Assembly: GCA_949130485.1 (NCBI GenBank)
Contig: OX422185.1
Coordinates: 6,983,127 to 7,047,126 of the forward strand
DNA from: Agelas oroides
Lineage: Eukaryota > Porifera > Demospongiae > Agelasida > Agelasidae
DNA: 64,000 nt
Direction: 5' to 3'
Position numbers and translations under genes: made by a program. The notes beneath the pieces were generated by a model. The model worked only from the letters and a program-made list of their open reading frames with translations. It had not been told where the DNA came from and did no database searches. Positions 21,775 through 32,454 of the stretch are shown in pieces. Numbering within the stretch: position 1 is the stretch's first letter; every line of letters begins with the position of its first letter.

Positions 21775-22075
21775 CCTCACTACTCTGCTACCTCACTACC
21801 TCACTACCTTACTACTCTGCTACCTCACTACCCCTGCTACCTCACTACCTCTGCTACCTCACTACCTCACTTCCTCACTACCCATGGTACCTCAATACCT
21901 CACTACTCTGCTACCTCACTACCTCACTACCCCTACATGCTACCTCACTACTTCACTACCTCTGTACCTCACTACCTCACTACTCTGCTACCTCACTTCC
22001 TCACTACCCCTGCTACCTCACTACTTCACTACCCCTGCTATACCTCACTACCCCTGCTACCTCACTACCAACTGT
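21775..22075 (+). repeat. CTACCTCACTAC minisatellite
   Basis: About 300 bases of imperfect tandem CTACCTCACTAC and CTCTGCTACCTCACTAC units. Two overlapping long open frames exist only because the repeat lacks stop codons. Confidence 0.9.
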
Positions 22076-22395
22076 CTCAGTACATGCATAATTTACGTAT
22101 CGCCTAACACATAATCCAAAAATCCTGCATAACATGCAAAAAATTTATGTGCTTTAAATGCATTAAAAAAACTTGGAATACAAGTATTTTGACACAATGA
22201 AATGAACGGCTTTAGTGAAAATTTATGCTACTTCTAGCTACCATATTACTGCAGGTAGTACATCATTAGTTTATCTTAAATCATGCCTTATCTATGCCCG
22301 GGTATGCCCGGGCCTGCAGGCGCCTATGGTACGGTACCATTTGACTTCGGAAAGCCATATCTTGGTGTAAGATATAGGTAGCCCATGCAATATGC

Positions 22396-23032
22396 TAGTC
22401 TCGCAAGCCAGACCCTTTCCGCGCAGCGCCGATCGCTTTCAGTATGCGGCACGCGGAGGGAAGGGTCTGGAGACTTAGGACCACTTTACGTAAATCTCTA
22501 GTGAAATTTCAATAGAACCGATGAAATTGCAGAACGCACAATTAGAGTTCTTTAGTCATGTGAACACTGTCATTTATTCTTCGTGCCAGAGAAGGCAGAA
22601 TAGGCAACTACAACGTTCAGTCGGTTTAGACGCTCTCATAAGGGCTGTAAGTCGGAGTGTGAGCTCAGAGCGCGACAACAAGAGGTAATAGTGAACTTTG
22701 TGAAAGGCTGAGATGCAGTATTCATGTCTCCGCCCACTGGTAGCGGAGAAACTTGTTATTTGGTGCTTACGTGGACCTATGCTCGTCTGAGATGCCGCCT
22801 GAAACCAAGTTCGATCATCGCTCAAACAAACAGCGCAAGTAGCTTGGTAATTAGCACTGGCAGTAGCTATCTAGTAGGCGTGACCTATGAATAATTGTGT
22901 GTTGTCATGTGACTGATTCAATAATTGCGTTCCAGACGTTCACGCGAACCCTGCGTTCCAGACCCTTCCCTCCGTGTGCCGCATACTGAAAGCGATCGGC
23001 GTTGTGCGGAAAGGGTCCGGCTTGCGAGACTA
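22396..23032. mobile_element. MITE of the TAGTCTCGCAAGCC family, 9-base target duplication
   Basis: The ends TAGTCTCGCAAGCCAGACCC and GGGTCCGGCTTGCGAGACTA are inverted. Pairing continues for about 80 bases through a GCCGATCGCTTTCAGTATGC block. The flanks GCAATATGC (22387-22395) and GCAGTATGC (23033-23041) differ by one base. The same terminal sequence appears as a short palindrome at 24226-24275. No coding capacity is evident. Confidence 0.8.
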
Positions 23033-23244
23033 GCAGTATGCATATCGTTCAATTGCTCCAAGGCTACTTTTTAACTCTTTAACAACCGTAGGCTATTTAC
23101 TGGAAGTGTTTATTAGGCTATGGATACCTTCCATGGTCCGTATTTTCACTTCTGCTTGGAGCTAGCACTGGAAACTTGACTCAAAGCTTTATTGACATGT
23201 TCTCTGTAGGTTCATGACCTTGGACACACACACACTCATTAGCG

Positions 23245-23845
23245 AGCGTTCAATAGTCAGGGCCCTCCAACCAGAGAACGCTCCTCCGGACTAAAAGCTG
23301 CCTAAAATGCCAAAAATGGAGTCCCTACAAGGTGAAAGGAGCGTTTTCTACACCTGTTTGTGCAAGAAAGCAGACAAATGGCCCACCCGGCATTGACCAA
23401 GGCTTTTCTACAGGCAGCTGCAACCGCCGCCATGCACTGTCAGCCAGAGTCCCTACAAGGTGAAAGGAGCGTTTTCTACACCCGTTTGTGCAAGAAAGCA
23501 GACAAATGGCCCACCCGGCATTGACCAAGGCTTTTCTACAGGCAGCTGCAACCGCCGCCATGCACTGTCAGCCAGAGTCCCTACAAGGTGAAAGGAGCGT
23601 TTTCTACACCCGTTTGTGCAAGAAAGCAGACAAATGGCCCACCCGGCATTGACCAAGGCTTTTCTACAGGCAGCTGCAACCGCCGCCATGCACTGTCAGC
23701 CAGAGCGGTGCACCCACCCACCTCCCCCTGTCCCACCCTTTCTGCTAGCGCAGAACCTATCTTCAAAACGGATTGCGCCAACTGATAACATGCGGCCAAA
23801 ATCTGACGACGCCATATGGCGTCATCGGTTGTTAAAGGGTTAAGA
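23245..23845 (+). repeat. Dispersed repeat family copy with three 128-base tandem units
   Basis: Three direct units of 128 bases occupy 23319-23702 and are nearly identical, so the expansion is recent. They sit inside a larger element that starts near GTCAGGGCCCTCCAACCAGA. It ends in a GCGCCAACTGATAACATGCG box and TTGTTAAAGGGTTAA. The same flanking parts occur once each, without the tandem expansion, at 45.77-46.08 kb and in inverted orientation at 43.64-44.24 kb. Minus-strand open frames across it repeat every 128 bases and are by-products. Confidence 0.85.
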
Positions 23846-24036
23846 CTGTATTAATAACGATTGCGAAATTTTGTTTTTTCTTTGGACACGCTATTGGTAA
23901 GTTGAAGTCGACTTCATAATTTTGTTAAGTGTGGCGTGCTAAAGGGACGAGGCTACTACATGTCTGGATCCAGTTCTGTGGCGCTCTGCGCGCGCATTAC
24001 AGTTTATGACGTCACCACATGGAGTTGGGTGACGGT

Positions 24037-24095
24037 AATTGTCGAGTTCGAGTTCGAGTTCGGAGTTCGAGCCGGTTCGAGCCTGTAGTTCGAGA
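24037..24095 (+). repeat. GAGTTC short tandem array
   Basis: Repeated GAGTTCGAGTTC and variant GGTTCGAGCC units. A related run in the other orientation (ACTCGAACTCGAACTC) is at about 29800-29820. Confidence 0.75.
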
Positions 24096-24279
24096 TGGCG
24101 TACATGAGCTGTAGCTACGTGCATGCGCCTGCGTTGCACCAGTAAGGCGTGAATTAGGTTTTTGTAAGCCCAAGGAGAGAGGAGCGGACCACGGTACCGA
24201 TGTCTGTGCTAGGGAACAAACCATAGTCTCGCAAGCCACACCCTTCGCAGTGAGGGTGTGCCAGGCTTGTAAGAGTGGG

Positions 24280-25480
24280 TAAGTGGTGTCTGAGCAGGTG
24301 AGAAGATAGCTACACAACCTAAGGGCAGAATCTCAGTGAGGCTTACCTGCTGAAATCATAGATGGCTTACCAATAGGCTTCCCTATTTGGCGGCTTTAAT
24401 GGAGAGAGGCATTTTGTGCTCATTGAAAAATTGGTGCTTGCCTTCATGAACTTGACAAGCTGGAGTAAATTAGTGGGAGAGTGAGGCAGTTGGAAAGGCA
24501 GACAGTGTACTAAGGAGAGCAGAAGGTCCCAGGGGGTGTGGTATTTTTGGCACAAGAGTATCAGGCTACAGTGGTTAGCTTCACAAAGCCAGTCTTGTTT
24601 TGCTTTTGCGAGGGAATCTAGCTACCAGTCAGTGGGATTGTCTTCTGTGGATTGACAGGTCAGTGAGTGTCACCATTGGGTTGCATCTGCCTTGTATTGA
24701 TCAGGGGATAGGCTTCTACAAGGAACACTTGGCACAGAGCTTTTGCTCCAAAACTACTATGTCACTGTGATGTCAACTGATGGTATGAGTATGTACATGT
24801 AAACACTACTAAAGCAATTGAAAATGACAGTTATGTATGACCTTATTGGAGCTAAGGAGGAGGGGGGTCACAACTTAGGTCACAACAATGTTATTTTGGG
24901 AAAATAGTTTGTAGGTGTTCCCAATTCAATGCACATCTTGGAAGCAGTGCCTTTGGAGTAGTCACACAAGGGAGACCCAAAAACCCCATGCTCTTTCATT
25001 ATCATACACCCAACCAAACCCAGCATAGATTGCTTTCAGTGGATCATGCTTGCGGTACTGAAAACAATATGTGCGTGGGTTGGTTAAATTGGTGTGGCTT
25101 GTGGGACTATCATGGCGTACTATAGTACGCGGGATGACCCCGAAAAAAAAATGGCGGCCACATTAAAAGTGCACAAACGACATGCTCGAAATGTCTACGT
25201 TAGATTAGTCAAAGGCCTCCATGAGCCATATTAGGCATTATCGAGTGCTTCCATAAGCAACGGGACCGGGAACTTTGCTGGAGAGCATCGCTAAAGTACC
25301 AGACCGGCAAGTCTATCTTCTGACTTTCTGACTAGCTACATATAGCTACCTTCCAACACGACAGCAAGATAACTGCTACAGTACAATTCAAACGCGAAAG
25401 AACAGCATAAATCGCTGGGTAGTGCACTCACTACTTATCGTTATCGTAGAACTCGAACTATTCTTCAGTAAGCACTCCGA
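24280..25480. other. Gene-free interval
   Basis: No supported exon on either strand. The 62-residue minus-strand frame near 24555-24367 has no recognisable features. Confidence 0.4.
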
Positions 25481-25659
25481 TGTTAATGCTCAGGGGTCTC
25501 ATTACTTTCACGCCGTTTCATGTCCCCTGTCACATGACCCAGGTGCAGGGTGAAAGTCGCATTACGTCGCACTTACGCCACATTGCCACAAGTGGCATCA
25601 CATAAGGTGTTCGTCACTTTTTAAAGCAGAAAAAAAAAGGAGTAAAACTCATTTCCTGA

Positions 25660-25690
25660 CCCTAGCCCTAACCCTAGCCCTAACCTGTAT
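25660..25690 (+). repeat. Interstitial telomere-like CCCTAA patch
   Basis: CCCTAGCCCTAACCCTAGCC followed by CTAACC. A reverse-orientation counterpart is at 55319-55368. Confidence 0.7.
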
Positions 25691-26422
25691 ACACTGAGCA
25701 CTAACCATTAGACCACAAGCAACTTCGAACGACCGTGCACACTTTTCCGTCTAATGTGTACCGGAATTTTCAGGTTTGTTGTCCAATACCGAATACGCAT
25801 GCGCACAATTGCTTGAACTTTGACCCAGATTATGTGCCGCGGTAAATCCAAACAACAAAAGCACCGTCTTCTGGCTTTAGTCTGCAGTGGCGTAGGAACC
25901 GTAGCGGCCGTAGCGGCTTTGGCCGCTACACTTTTTAGGCCGTAAATTAATATTAATAACCTGCATGCTATAAGTTAGCTCATGCTAGCCTAGTTCTCTG
26001 GGAGCGAGGCTAAGGTCAAGCAGCCTCTTCGTTGCATCAGTCTCATATCCAGTTACATGCGTACATTTCCGATTAAAGTACAATATAAGGTGATCGTAAT
26101 CTTGGCAGTGAGATGGCTCGGTACGAAGCTAATGCAGATTTTCAAAGAGACTACTACAAGCGACGAAAGCTAGCCGGGCGGTCTCCTGGGAGTCTGTATA
26201 TTATAATCTGTTTGCCACATAAATTGAATATTGTACTGGAGGGTTGGTAAGCTCTGAGAACGAGGCTAAAATAATATACACCTTTGAAAAGGGGCTTTAT
26301 TTTGCAGTCTAAAGGTGGACATTTCGCCGCCGCGCTGTGCGCGGCGAAATTACTTTTAGCAGCGCTTCGCGCGGCACAGCATGGCCTCTACACTTCAAAT
26401 TTGCTTCCTACGCCTGTGAGTC

Positions 26423-26595
26423 ATGCCTATTCCGTACTCCCTTGATTTGCGATGGCGAATAATCTGGATTGCCCTCGCCTGGCATGCTTCTCCACAAGAT
26501 ATAGGCCAACTACTCAGTGTGTCTGAACGGACTGTGAGACGATACTTGAAGATGTTCGAGGAGACCGGTGATGTGAAGCCACGTTCACAGACCAG
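26423..26595 (+). pseudogene. Helix-turn-helix exon of a transposase (IS630/Tc1-like N-terminus)
   Basis: The frame reads MPIPYSLDLRWRIIW, then IGQLLSVSERTVRRYLKMF and ETGDVKPR. This fits the DNA-binding N-terminus of IS630/Tc1-type transposases, where a paired-like helix-turn-helix precedes a TG.V.PR linker. It ends at an ACCAG/GTAGAT potential donor. No DDE catalytic exon was found downstream before the element ends, so this is a remnant. Confidence 0.6.
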
Positions 26596-27177
26596 GTAGA
26601 TAGTCATTATGTTGTAAACTAAGTCCCTCAGGCGCCTAAACTGCTTCATGCATGCAGCCAAACAGGTTTTTTGCGCATGCGCAAGTTATAAACCAAAAGG
26701 GCGCGGACAACAAACCTGAAAATTCCGGTACCACTCAACCGTCATACAAGTGCCATACTACACTACGCATGCGCAATGCATGCTCCACCCACACATATCA
26801 CGTGAGGGGGCATGAAACGACGTGAAAGTATTGAGACCCAAGTTACCCTAATGCTCAGTGCTATACGCTATTTTACTAGAATGTCATTATTCATAGCAAG
26901 TACGCCCCCCCGGATGTACGACTGAGCACGTGTTTACCATGAAAGATGAACTTCGGACGGCAACCGCCCATGTCAGGTGTATAGTATAACGCAAAACTTA
27001 GAGAGGGATGTGCATGTTTCCAGGAGAAGTGTTTAAAGGTGTATATTGCTAGAGCTGCTGTAAATGAAAGTGTATGTGAGGACTCCCACACTGAGCACAT
27101 GTAGTTTGCAAGTGCAGCAGTTTCTACTTCATTAGACCGTAGCTGAAGTCATTTTGTAATCTAGTCAGTTGCTATAT

Positions 27178-27323
27178 AGTCATATAACCCACCTATATAC
27201 GAGGTATACTTGATGGTTAAAACACCAGCTGGTACTTGCCAGCTAGTGTTCTAAATTTGCCAGCTAGTGTTTTAACCATCAAGTACTTTGTAGTTTGTAT
27301 CTAGATGGGTTAGCTATATGACT
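27178..27323. mobile_element. Palindromic MITE
   Basis: The ends AGTCATATAACCCA and TGGGTTAGCTATATGACT are inverted. The middle pairs through TTGATGGTTAAAACAC and GTGTTTTAACCATCAA around two CCAGCTAGTGTT boxes. Confidence 0.8.
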
Positions 27324-27338
27324 TAGAACACTATAGCC

Positions 27339-27635
27339 TCAGTTTTTATTTTCAACTTTACATTTCTTGTTATAGTCATTTACAACTGTACACATACAAT
27401 GTTTACTTCGAGTTGATGGTAGCATTTTGGCTGGTGTCTTCTTAACATCCTCCTTTTGTGTTGGGCCTGAGTCTTCACATTCCTCCAACGCAGCAAGTAG
27501 CAGCCTATTGATAGCTTGGTATTCGAACTGCTCTAGTGCAGCTAGTAGCACCGAGAGTGAACAGTGCATGGCTTCATTCAAAAACTTCTGCACTAGAGGA
27601 GGCGGCCACAGAAACTGGCGGTTGTTCAGCTCCAT
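27339..27635 (-). CDS. Small hypothetical ORF
   Basis: A 98-residue open frame starting MELNNRQFLWPPPLVQKF, with an internal leucine- and alanine-rich near-duplication (LLAALEQFEYQAINR then LLLAALEECEDSG) and a basic, cysteine-containing tail. No splice signal, promoter or family match was recognised. The two LLAALE segments would form amphipathic helices. It could equally be a chance frame between two MITEs. Confidence 0.25.
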   Translation of the reverse strand: MELNNRQFLWPPPLVQKFLNEAMHCSLSVLLAALEQFEYQAINRLLLAALEECEDSGPTQKEDVKKTPAKMLPSTRSKHCMCTVVNDYNKKCKVENKN

Positions 27636-27812
27636 CGATCCCTATGCTGTGGTTTCAAACCGATTTAGACTAGCTATAGCTACTTACCATCAAACTGTTC
27701 CTGTAATGGGGTCTTATGACTCAATACTCTGTGGTGACAGTCTACGGAGAGTTTCTCGGTGAACCCATTAGCAGTCCACATGAAGTGAGCGCGGGAATTA
27801 CAAGCTCGAGTG

Positions 27813-27863
27813 CAAAGCCTCATTAAACCCATGTACTTTGTGCTTGGGTTTTATGAGGCTTTG
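27813..27863. repeat. Hairpin, arms of about 19 bases
   Basis: CAAAGCCTCATTAAACCCA pairs with TGGGTTTTATGAGGCTTTG across a 13-base loop. Confidence 0.75.
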
Positions 27864-27899
27864 CTTGGGCTTCTAAACCCTGCAGATAAAAGAGTTTGA

Positions 27900-28840
27900 T
27901 GTTTGGATTTACAATTTCACTTAGAAGCGTTTGAATTTATGACGACTCTTAGTTCTTTGTGTGAACAAATCAGTTCTATACTATCATACTGTACACAGCA
28001 TGCTCGTCCTTCTCTCCAACGTCTCTTCTTTCTTACCATTCCTAAAAAACAATACAAATAAAAACAGCAGGAACAAGTCACAAAAAAGTTTTCTGAATGA
28101 AAATAAGCGCATGTAGGGATGGAACCCTCAAAAATCAACCAAACTAGATGGGAATGACACCACAATACTTTTTCACACCATCCCTACATCTTGTGCCATT
28201 TTGCCAACTATGCACACCACAAAACTCTCTACACGCACTTAGCCTGTTCCCACCCACTAAATGAACACTGTGCTCAGCACTGCTCACTCCACAGCCTTCT
28301 ACATAAAAGACAATCCATATCTGCCATGTTCAGCAGCAATAAAATCACATAACTTACTCCAACATACCATACAGACCCAGCTCATGCACTCCACAGTTTC
28401 TACATTCAAGACAGAACATATCTGCCATGCTCAGTATAGCAACTACATTGCAGTCATCCACAACGTAACTCACTCCCCGTGCACATAATGTGCACTGATG
28501 CGTCTAGTAAGGAGACCTCGTCATGTACAGGGACATCAGATAGACAGAAGCCAGACACACACTGAGGGCAGAGCCCAACCGTAATTGTGTTTAATGGCCC
28601 TATACCACACTGCCTTCCACAACTTTCCTATGCACACAACTTGAATGATTTAGTTTTTATCGTAACGTGTGATTATTGATGTTTAGAAAGCAGTTGATTT
28701 CAAGAGTTCAGATCGCAGAGTAAAAATTATGACAATGCTAAAATCAAGCATTGATGCCAATGGTAGCTATGCCATACAAAATAGTGCATGCCAGATAGTA
28801 GGATGGAAGCCAAAGGCAACAGACTCAACGTTCTAGTGCT
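27900..28840. other. Gene-free interval
   Basis: Contains a small inverted pair of GTAGGGATGG and CCATCCCTAC (about 28113-28193), the same ends used by the elements at 56.5 and 59.2 kb. No exon is supported. Confidence 0.4.
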
Positions 28841-28851
28841 GTAGTTAGTAA

Positions 28852-29172
28852 TGCGCCTATCAATATTATGCCCCACTACCCCCGTATGGGCAGATAGCGG
28901 GCAATATAGGGGCTTTGACCGAAGGAGGCTGCCCCTATAGTCGGGCATTTGATTACCTCTGAAGACATCTTGAATATGGCGATGGTCTCCGTATACTGCA
29001 CAGTTACACTGCATGTGTCAAATCCCCAGTAATCCCCCACCTTCTGCAAGGGGATTTGATTATAGGGTATGTCCCGTATATTGGGGCAATTGATATTTAA
29101 ATTAGTCAAATCCCCACCTTGCCCCACTATAGCCCGTACAGGGGGTAGTGGGGCATAACATTGATAGGCGCA
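28852..29172. mobile_element. Harbinger-like MITE with TAA target duplication
   Basis: The ends TGCGCCTATCAATATTATGC and GCATAACATTGATAGGCGCA are inverted, and pairing extends through a CCCCACTACCCCC block. It is flanked by TAA on both sides (28849-28851 and 29173-29175), the 3-base duplication typical of PIF/Harbinger elements. No coding sequence. Confidence 0.75.
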
Positions 29173-29179
29173 TAAGTAA

Positions 29180-30000
29180 ATTATCAGCAGGCCTTAAAAG
29201 CGGTACTTTGCTGATAGAAAATGTCTCTAAGTTCAACCTCTCACTTTGTGTGTGTAAATCACGACTTTTGACACAGTCTTGTCAACTTCAGACGGCAAGG
29301 AACAACACATCGGGAAAACTCAGGCTCAGCGACTTTCTCGGATCTTGACAGGCACATACGTCATTCCAATTACGTTAGCTACCAGAATGGGTACAACCCT
29401 GTCATTAATTTTCCGTCGTTTTGGCGACTAAGTTCTCGAACCTCGTCCAAAAAAAAAAATCCGCCCTCGCCGGATCTCAGTCAGAAGCGGGCTCTGCAAA
29501 CACCTGCAGCACAACCTGATGCCTTTATTATTTGATACAGACAATGATAGTAATGATGCAGTCAGGGATGATGACGACACAGTCTTGGATAATGGCATTG
29601 GGACTCTATCTTCATGCAGATGGATACAATCGCAATTAAGTCAATAACAATGCAATCATCATGCAACCCTTCGCTGTCTAGCCTCGAAAGTCAAACCCGA
29701 CCAAACAAATACGACATAAAACGATCCGGACCTGGCTAGCAAGATTATTCTTTACAGTCACGGCGCACCGGAAACCGTGGAGGCAACTCGAACTTGAGTC
29801 AACTCGAACTCGAACTCAAAGTTTATCTATCCCCCCCCCCCAGGTTGGTGAGTGTATTCAGAGCGTACATTCGAAAATCACGCTAACTTTATACTCGCTT
29901 ACCTTGGCAAACTGACAGCTGTATGGCCCGAAGAATGGCTTTCAAGGCGCTGTTAAACGCCAAGGCAGCCCTTTCCTAGGCTAGGCTTTGTTTTTGCAGT
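29180..30000. other. Gene-free interval
   Basis: No supported exon. It contains an A run and CTCGAACTCG repeats; a C run sits at 29830-29840. Confidence 0.4.
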
Positions 30001-30005
30001 GGCGC

Positions 30006-30835
30006 ATGCATGAATGTACACATCAAATGAAACTGTTGGATACCCATTTTGTCTAATTCGATCAAACATTACGCAGTTCAGGGATGAAAATGCCAGTTAC
30101 CGTAATGCGTTATGTATGTACAACTGCATCTAGATTAATTTCAGAACGCTTACCCCAAATCAAAAACAACCATCAAATCATGAATGTACACATCAAATGA
30201 AACTGTTTGATACCCATTTTGTCTAGTTTGGTCAAATATTATGCGTTTCAGGGATGAAAACGTTTAGTATACACCGCAAAAATAAATTGGTTGTTTTAAC
30301 CACAATGCTTGTATCTTCTCCTTCCCCTTCCCCCTCCCCCCTCCCCACTTCCTCCTTCTCCCCCTCCTCCCCTCCCTCTTCTCTCTGTGAAGACTCAGAT
30401 GTGAGAGAAGACTATAAAACTTACAAAAACTTACTGGGCAAGTCCGTACTCAGGAAGAGTGGTTACCCTGTGTGGTTGCAGACTAGCCAGAAAGATGGTG
30501 GTTATGGCTATTAATTTTGTTTGGTATAATTATATTAATACTAATTGCATAAGGCAACCTGAGGCAGCTGGCCAGTTCATCTTACAACCATGCACAACAC
30601 ACTGACAACCCTTAGAACATCTGTGAGGGAACACATGATTGCATTAAGAGCATGGAAGTTCCTTACTACGACTTTGAAGTGCATTTGTAATGACTCCTTC
30701 ACAGAGTTCTGAGGGTTGTCAGTGTATTGTGGGTGTAAGATGAACTGGGCAGGTGCCTTATACCCATTTTGTCTATTTTTTGTCAAATATTAATCGGTCA
30801 GGGCAGAAAACAGTGGTTACCCTGGGAAAACAATT
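30006..30835 (+). repeat. Three direct copies of an 85-base unit, third one split by a hairpin MITE
   Basis: ATACCCATTTTGTCTA plus a GATCAAA/GTCAAAT and CAGGGATGAAAA context occurs at about 30041, 30212 and 30760. The 30551-30759 segment, which ends just before the third copy, is a near-perfect palindrome. Its arms hold ACTGACAACCC and GGGTTGTCAGT, and its ends are AAGGCAACCTG and CAGGTGCCTT. It is a MITE inserted in or beside the third unit. Confidence 0.7.
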
Positions 30836-31013
30836 TTCATGCATACTTTCTATAGGTCATGTATATGACATTTCCATACCTGACCGTTTTCCTACTGTAG
30901 GAGCTATGTCATGTGCCATTTTTGGCACAAATTTGATGGCCCATTTTATTCCAATAATGGCACACACAGCACTCTGCCATCAATGGCATGTATTTATTTG
31001 CTGTGCCATATTT

Positions 31014-31180
31014 GGTTGAAAGGGTACATTTGTTCCTGTAGGTAGCTGAGTTCACAAATGTGCCAAAAATGGTTGACAAATGAGCCATTATTGCATGGAA
31101 CTTAGATTTACCATGGTTGAAAGGGTACATGCGTTCCTATAGGCAACTGAGTGCAGAAATGTGCCAAAAATGGAACACTT
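31014..31180 (+). repeat. Direct duplication of an about 65-base unit
   Basis: GGTTGAAAGGGTACAT starts both copies (31014 and 31115). Each continues to AATGTGCCAAAAATGG. The surrounding 30910-31240 region is rich in TGCCA and TGGCA motifs in both orientations. Confidence 0.7.
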
Positions 31181-31199
31181 TTCGACCGTTTTTGGCTGA

Positions 31200-32450
31200 C
31201 AACATTTTTGTGCCACTTTTGGCGTGGTGTATCTATGTGCCAATAATGCCAATAAAAGGGGGGTGGTGGTGGAGAATGTAGCTCAGTAGTCAAGGACTGG
31301 ATTTCGACAGGAGGCTGCCCTTGGTAATTCTGGGGTGATGGTATTTTGCAGTAGGTATGGGTTGTTGCAATATTTGATTGACAAATCTGAATTGCACGAG
31401 AGATTGTGAAGGTTTTGAGCTGTAAAACTGGGTTTGAAGCATTTCTGCGAGAAATCATGCATAGGTTTTTAGCCTGTCCTGTGTAAATATTGGTGAAGGG
31501 GTCAGACTGTGGGTGAGGCCATAACAGCTTGCAAAACTTAGCATTCTACTACATCATGAATAAAAGTAGACTGTACACTGGAAGTGTAGCGGTGAAAGCC
31601 ACAGCATTTCCACCTGAAGCCTATAGAAGTGCCTATAGGGCTTTACTCAAATACTGACCTTTCCCCAGTGGGATATAAAAGTAAGACAAGAGTGGAAAAT
31701 ACTCTGAGTTGAGTGCTCTGAGGCTGTGCCTGTACATAGCCAGTCATTTCTGCAGTTACAACTTAGCTGAAGAGGTTGAATTGGCTAACCTCATACACTT
31801 CAAGTTACTACCTGGCGCTCCGACCAGTTTACAAGGCATTAAGGTGAGTGCCTGAGTAGAGCTGTATAGGATTATTCAAAAGGAGGTTTCTAAAATTTAA
31901 TGGGTCTTACACATAGTGCAGGATATAACTGGGACTACAATAAACCGCCACTGCAGGGCAGGCATGCAGGATTATAGAAATGGGTGGAGAAAATATTTAA
32001 TAGCAAATGCTTATATGCACTGCTGAAGTGGTGCCTCTGCAGAGACTTTTTGCATGGAAAAAAACTTTTGCACAACATTCAGCCATCAGAAAGCACTCTC
32101 ATAGTATTTTTGAGTGCATTCATTTTTGTTTTGCTCTATGTAGCAGCAGTATAAGATTTAATATACAGCTCAGTTTGTAACTATGACGAGCATGCATGCC
32201 AATGTAATCTTCGTTCCCAGACACTTAACTGGTATGAACACTGACTACTGTGTCACATGTAAAACTTTAGCTCGTAAATACCTCTGCAGGAAAAAGAATC
32301 CCTCCTAAACTCTTAAACTGTTGTTGAGTTTTGCACATTTCTAACTACATGCATGGCCTTGGAAAAATTGCAATGCTTACACATTATACAATACTTTTTT
32401 ATGCCCAGGAAGGAAAACAGAAGCTGCTGGACTTACATGCATGTGGCATA
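31200..32450. other. Gene-free interval upstream of the SMaseD-like gene
   Basis: A tRNA-style A box (TGTAGCTCAGTAGTCAAGG) is at about 31278, without a matching B box. The interval should include the promoter of the gene whose signal-peptide exon lies at 32455; no core element was recognised. Confidence 0.35.
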
Positions 32451-32454
32451 CAAG

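Larger units (their letters stand above)
25494..26848. mobile_element. Composite inverted-repeat transposon with a 10-base flank repeat
   Basis: The left end begins GGGTCTCATTACTTTCACG. The right side carries its reverse complement slightly inside an end reading ACCC. Further inverted pairs lie inside (GGAATTTTCAGGTTTGTTGT at about 25762 against ACAACAAACCTGAAAATTCC at about 26707). TAATGCTCAG flanks both sides (25484-25493 and 26849-26858). A second element (about 25887-26413, with CAGTGGCGTAGGAAC and TTCCTACGCC ends) appears nested within it. A helix-turn-helix exon and a telomere-like patch are inside. Confidence 0.7.

Noticed and set aside
21701-22114. Two overlapping frames of 128-137 residues
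   Set aside because: Made entirely by the CTACCTCACTAC minisatellite, which lacks stops in both frames.
23325-23799. Three similar minus-strand ORFs as a gene cluster
   Set aside because: They repeat every 128 bases inside a non-coding tandem repeat and share the same out-of-unit stops.
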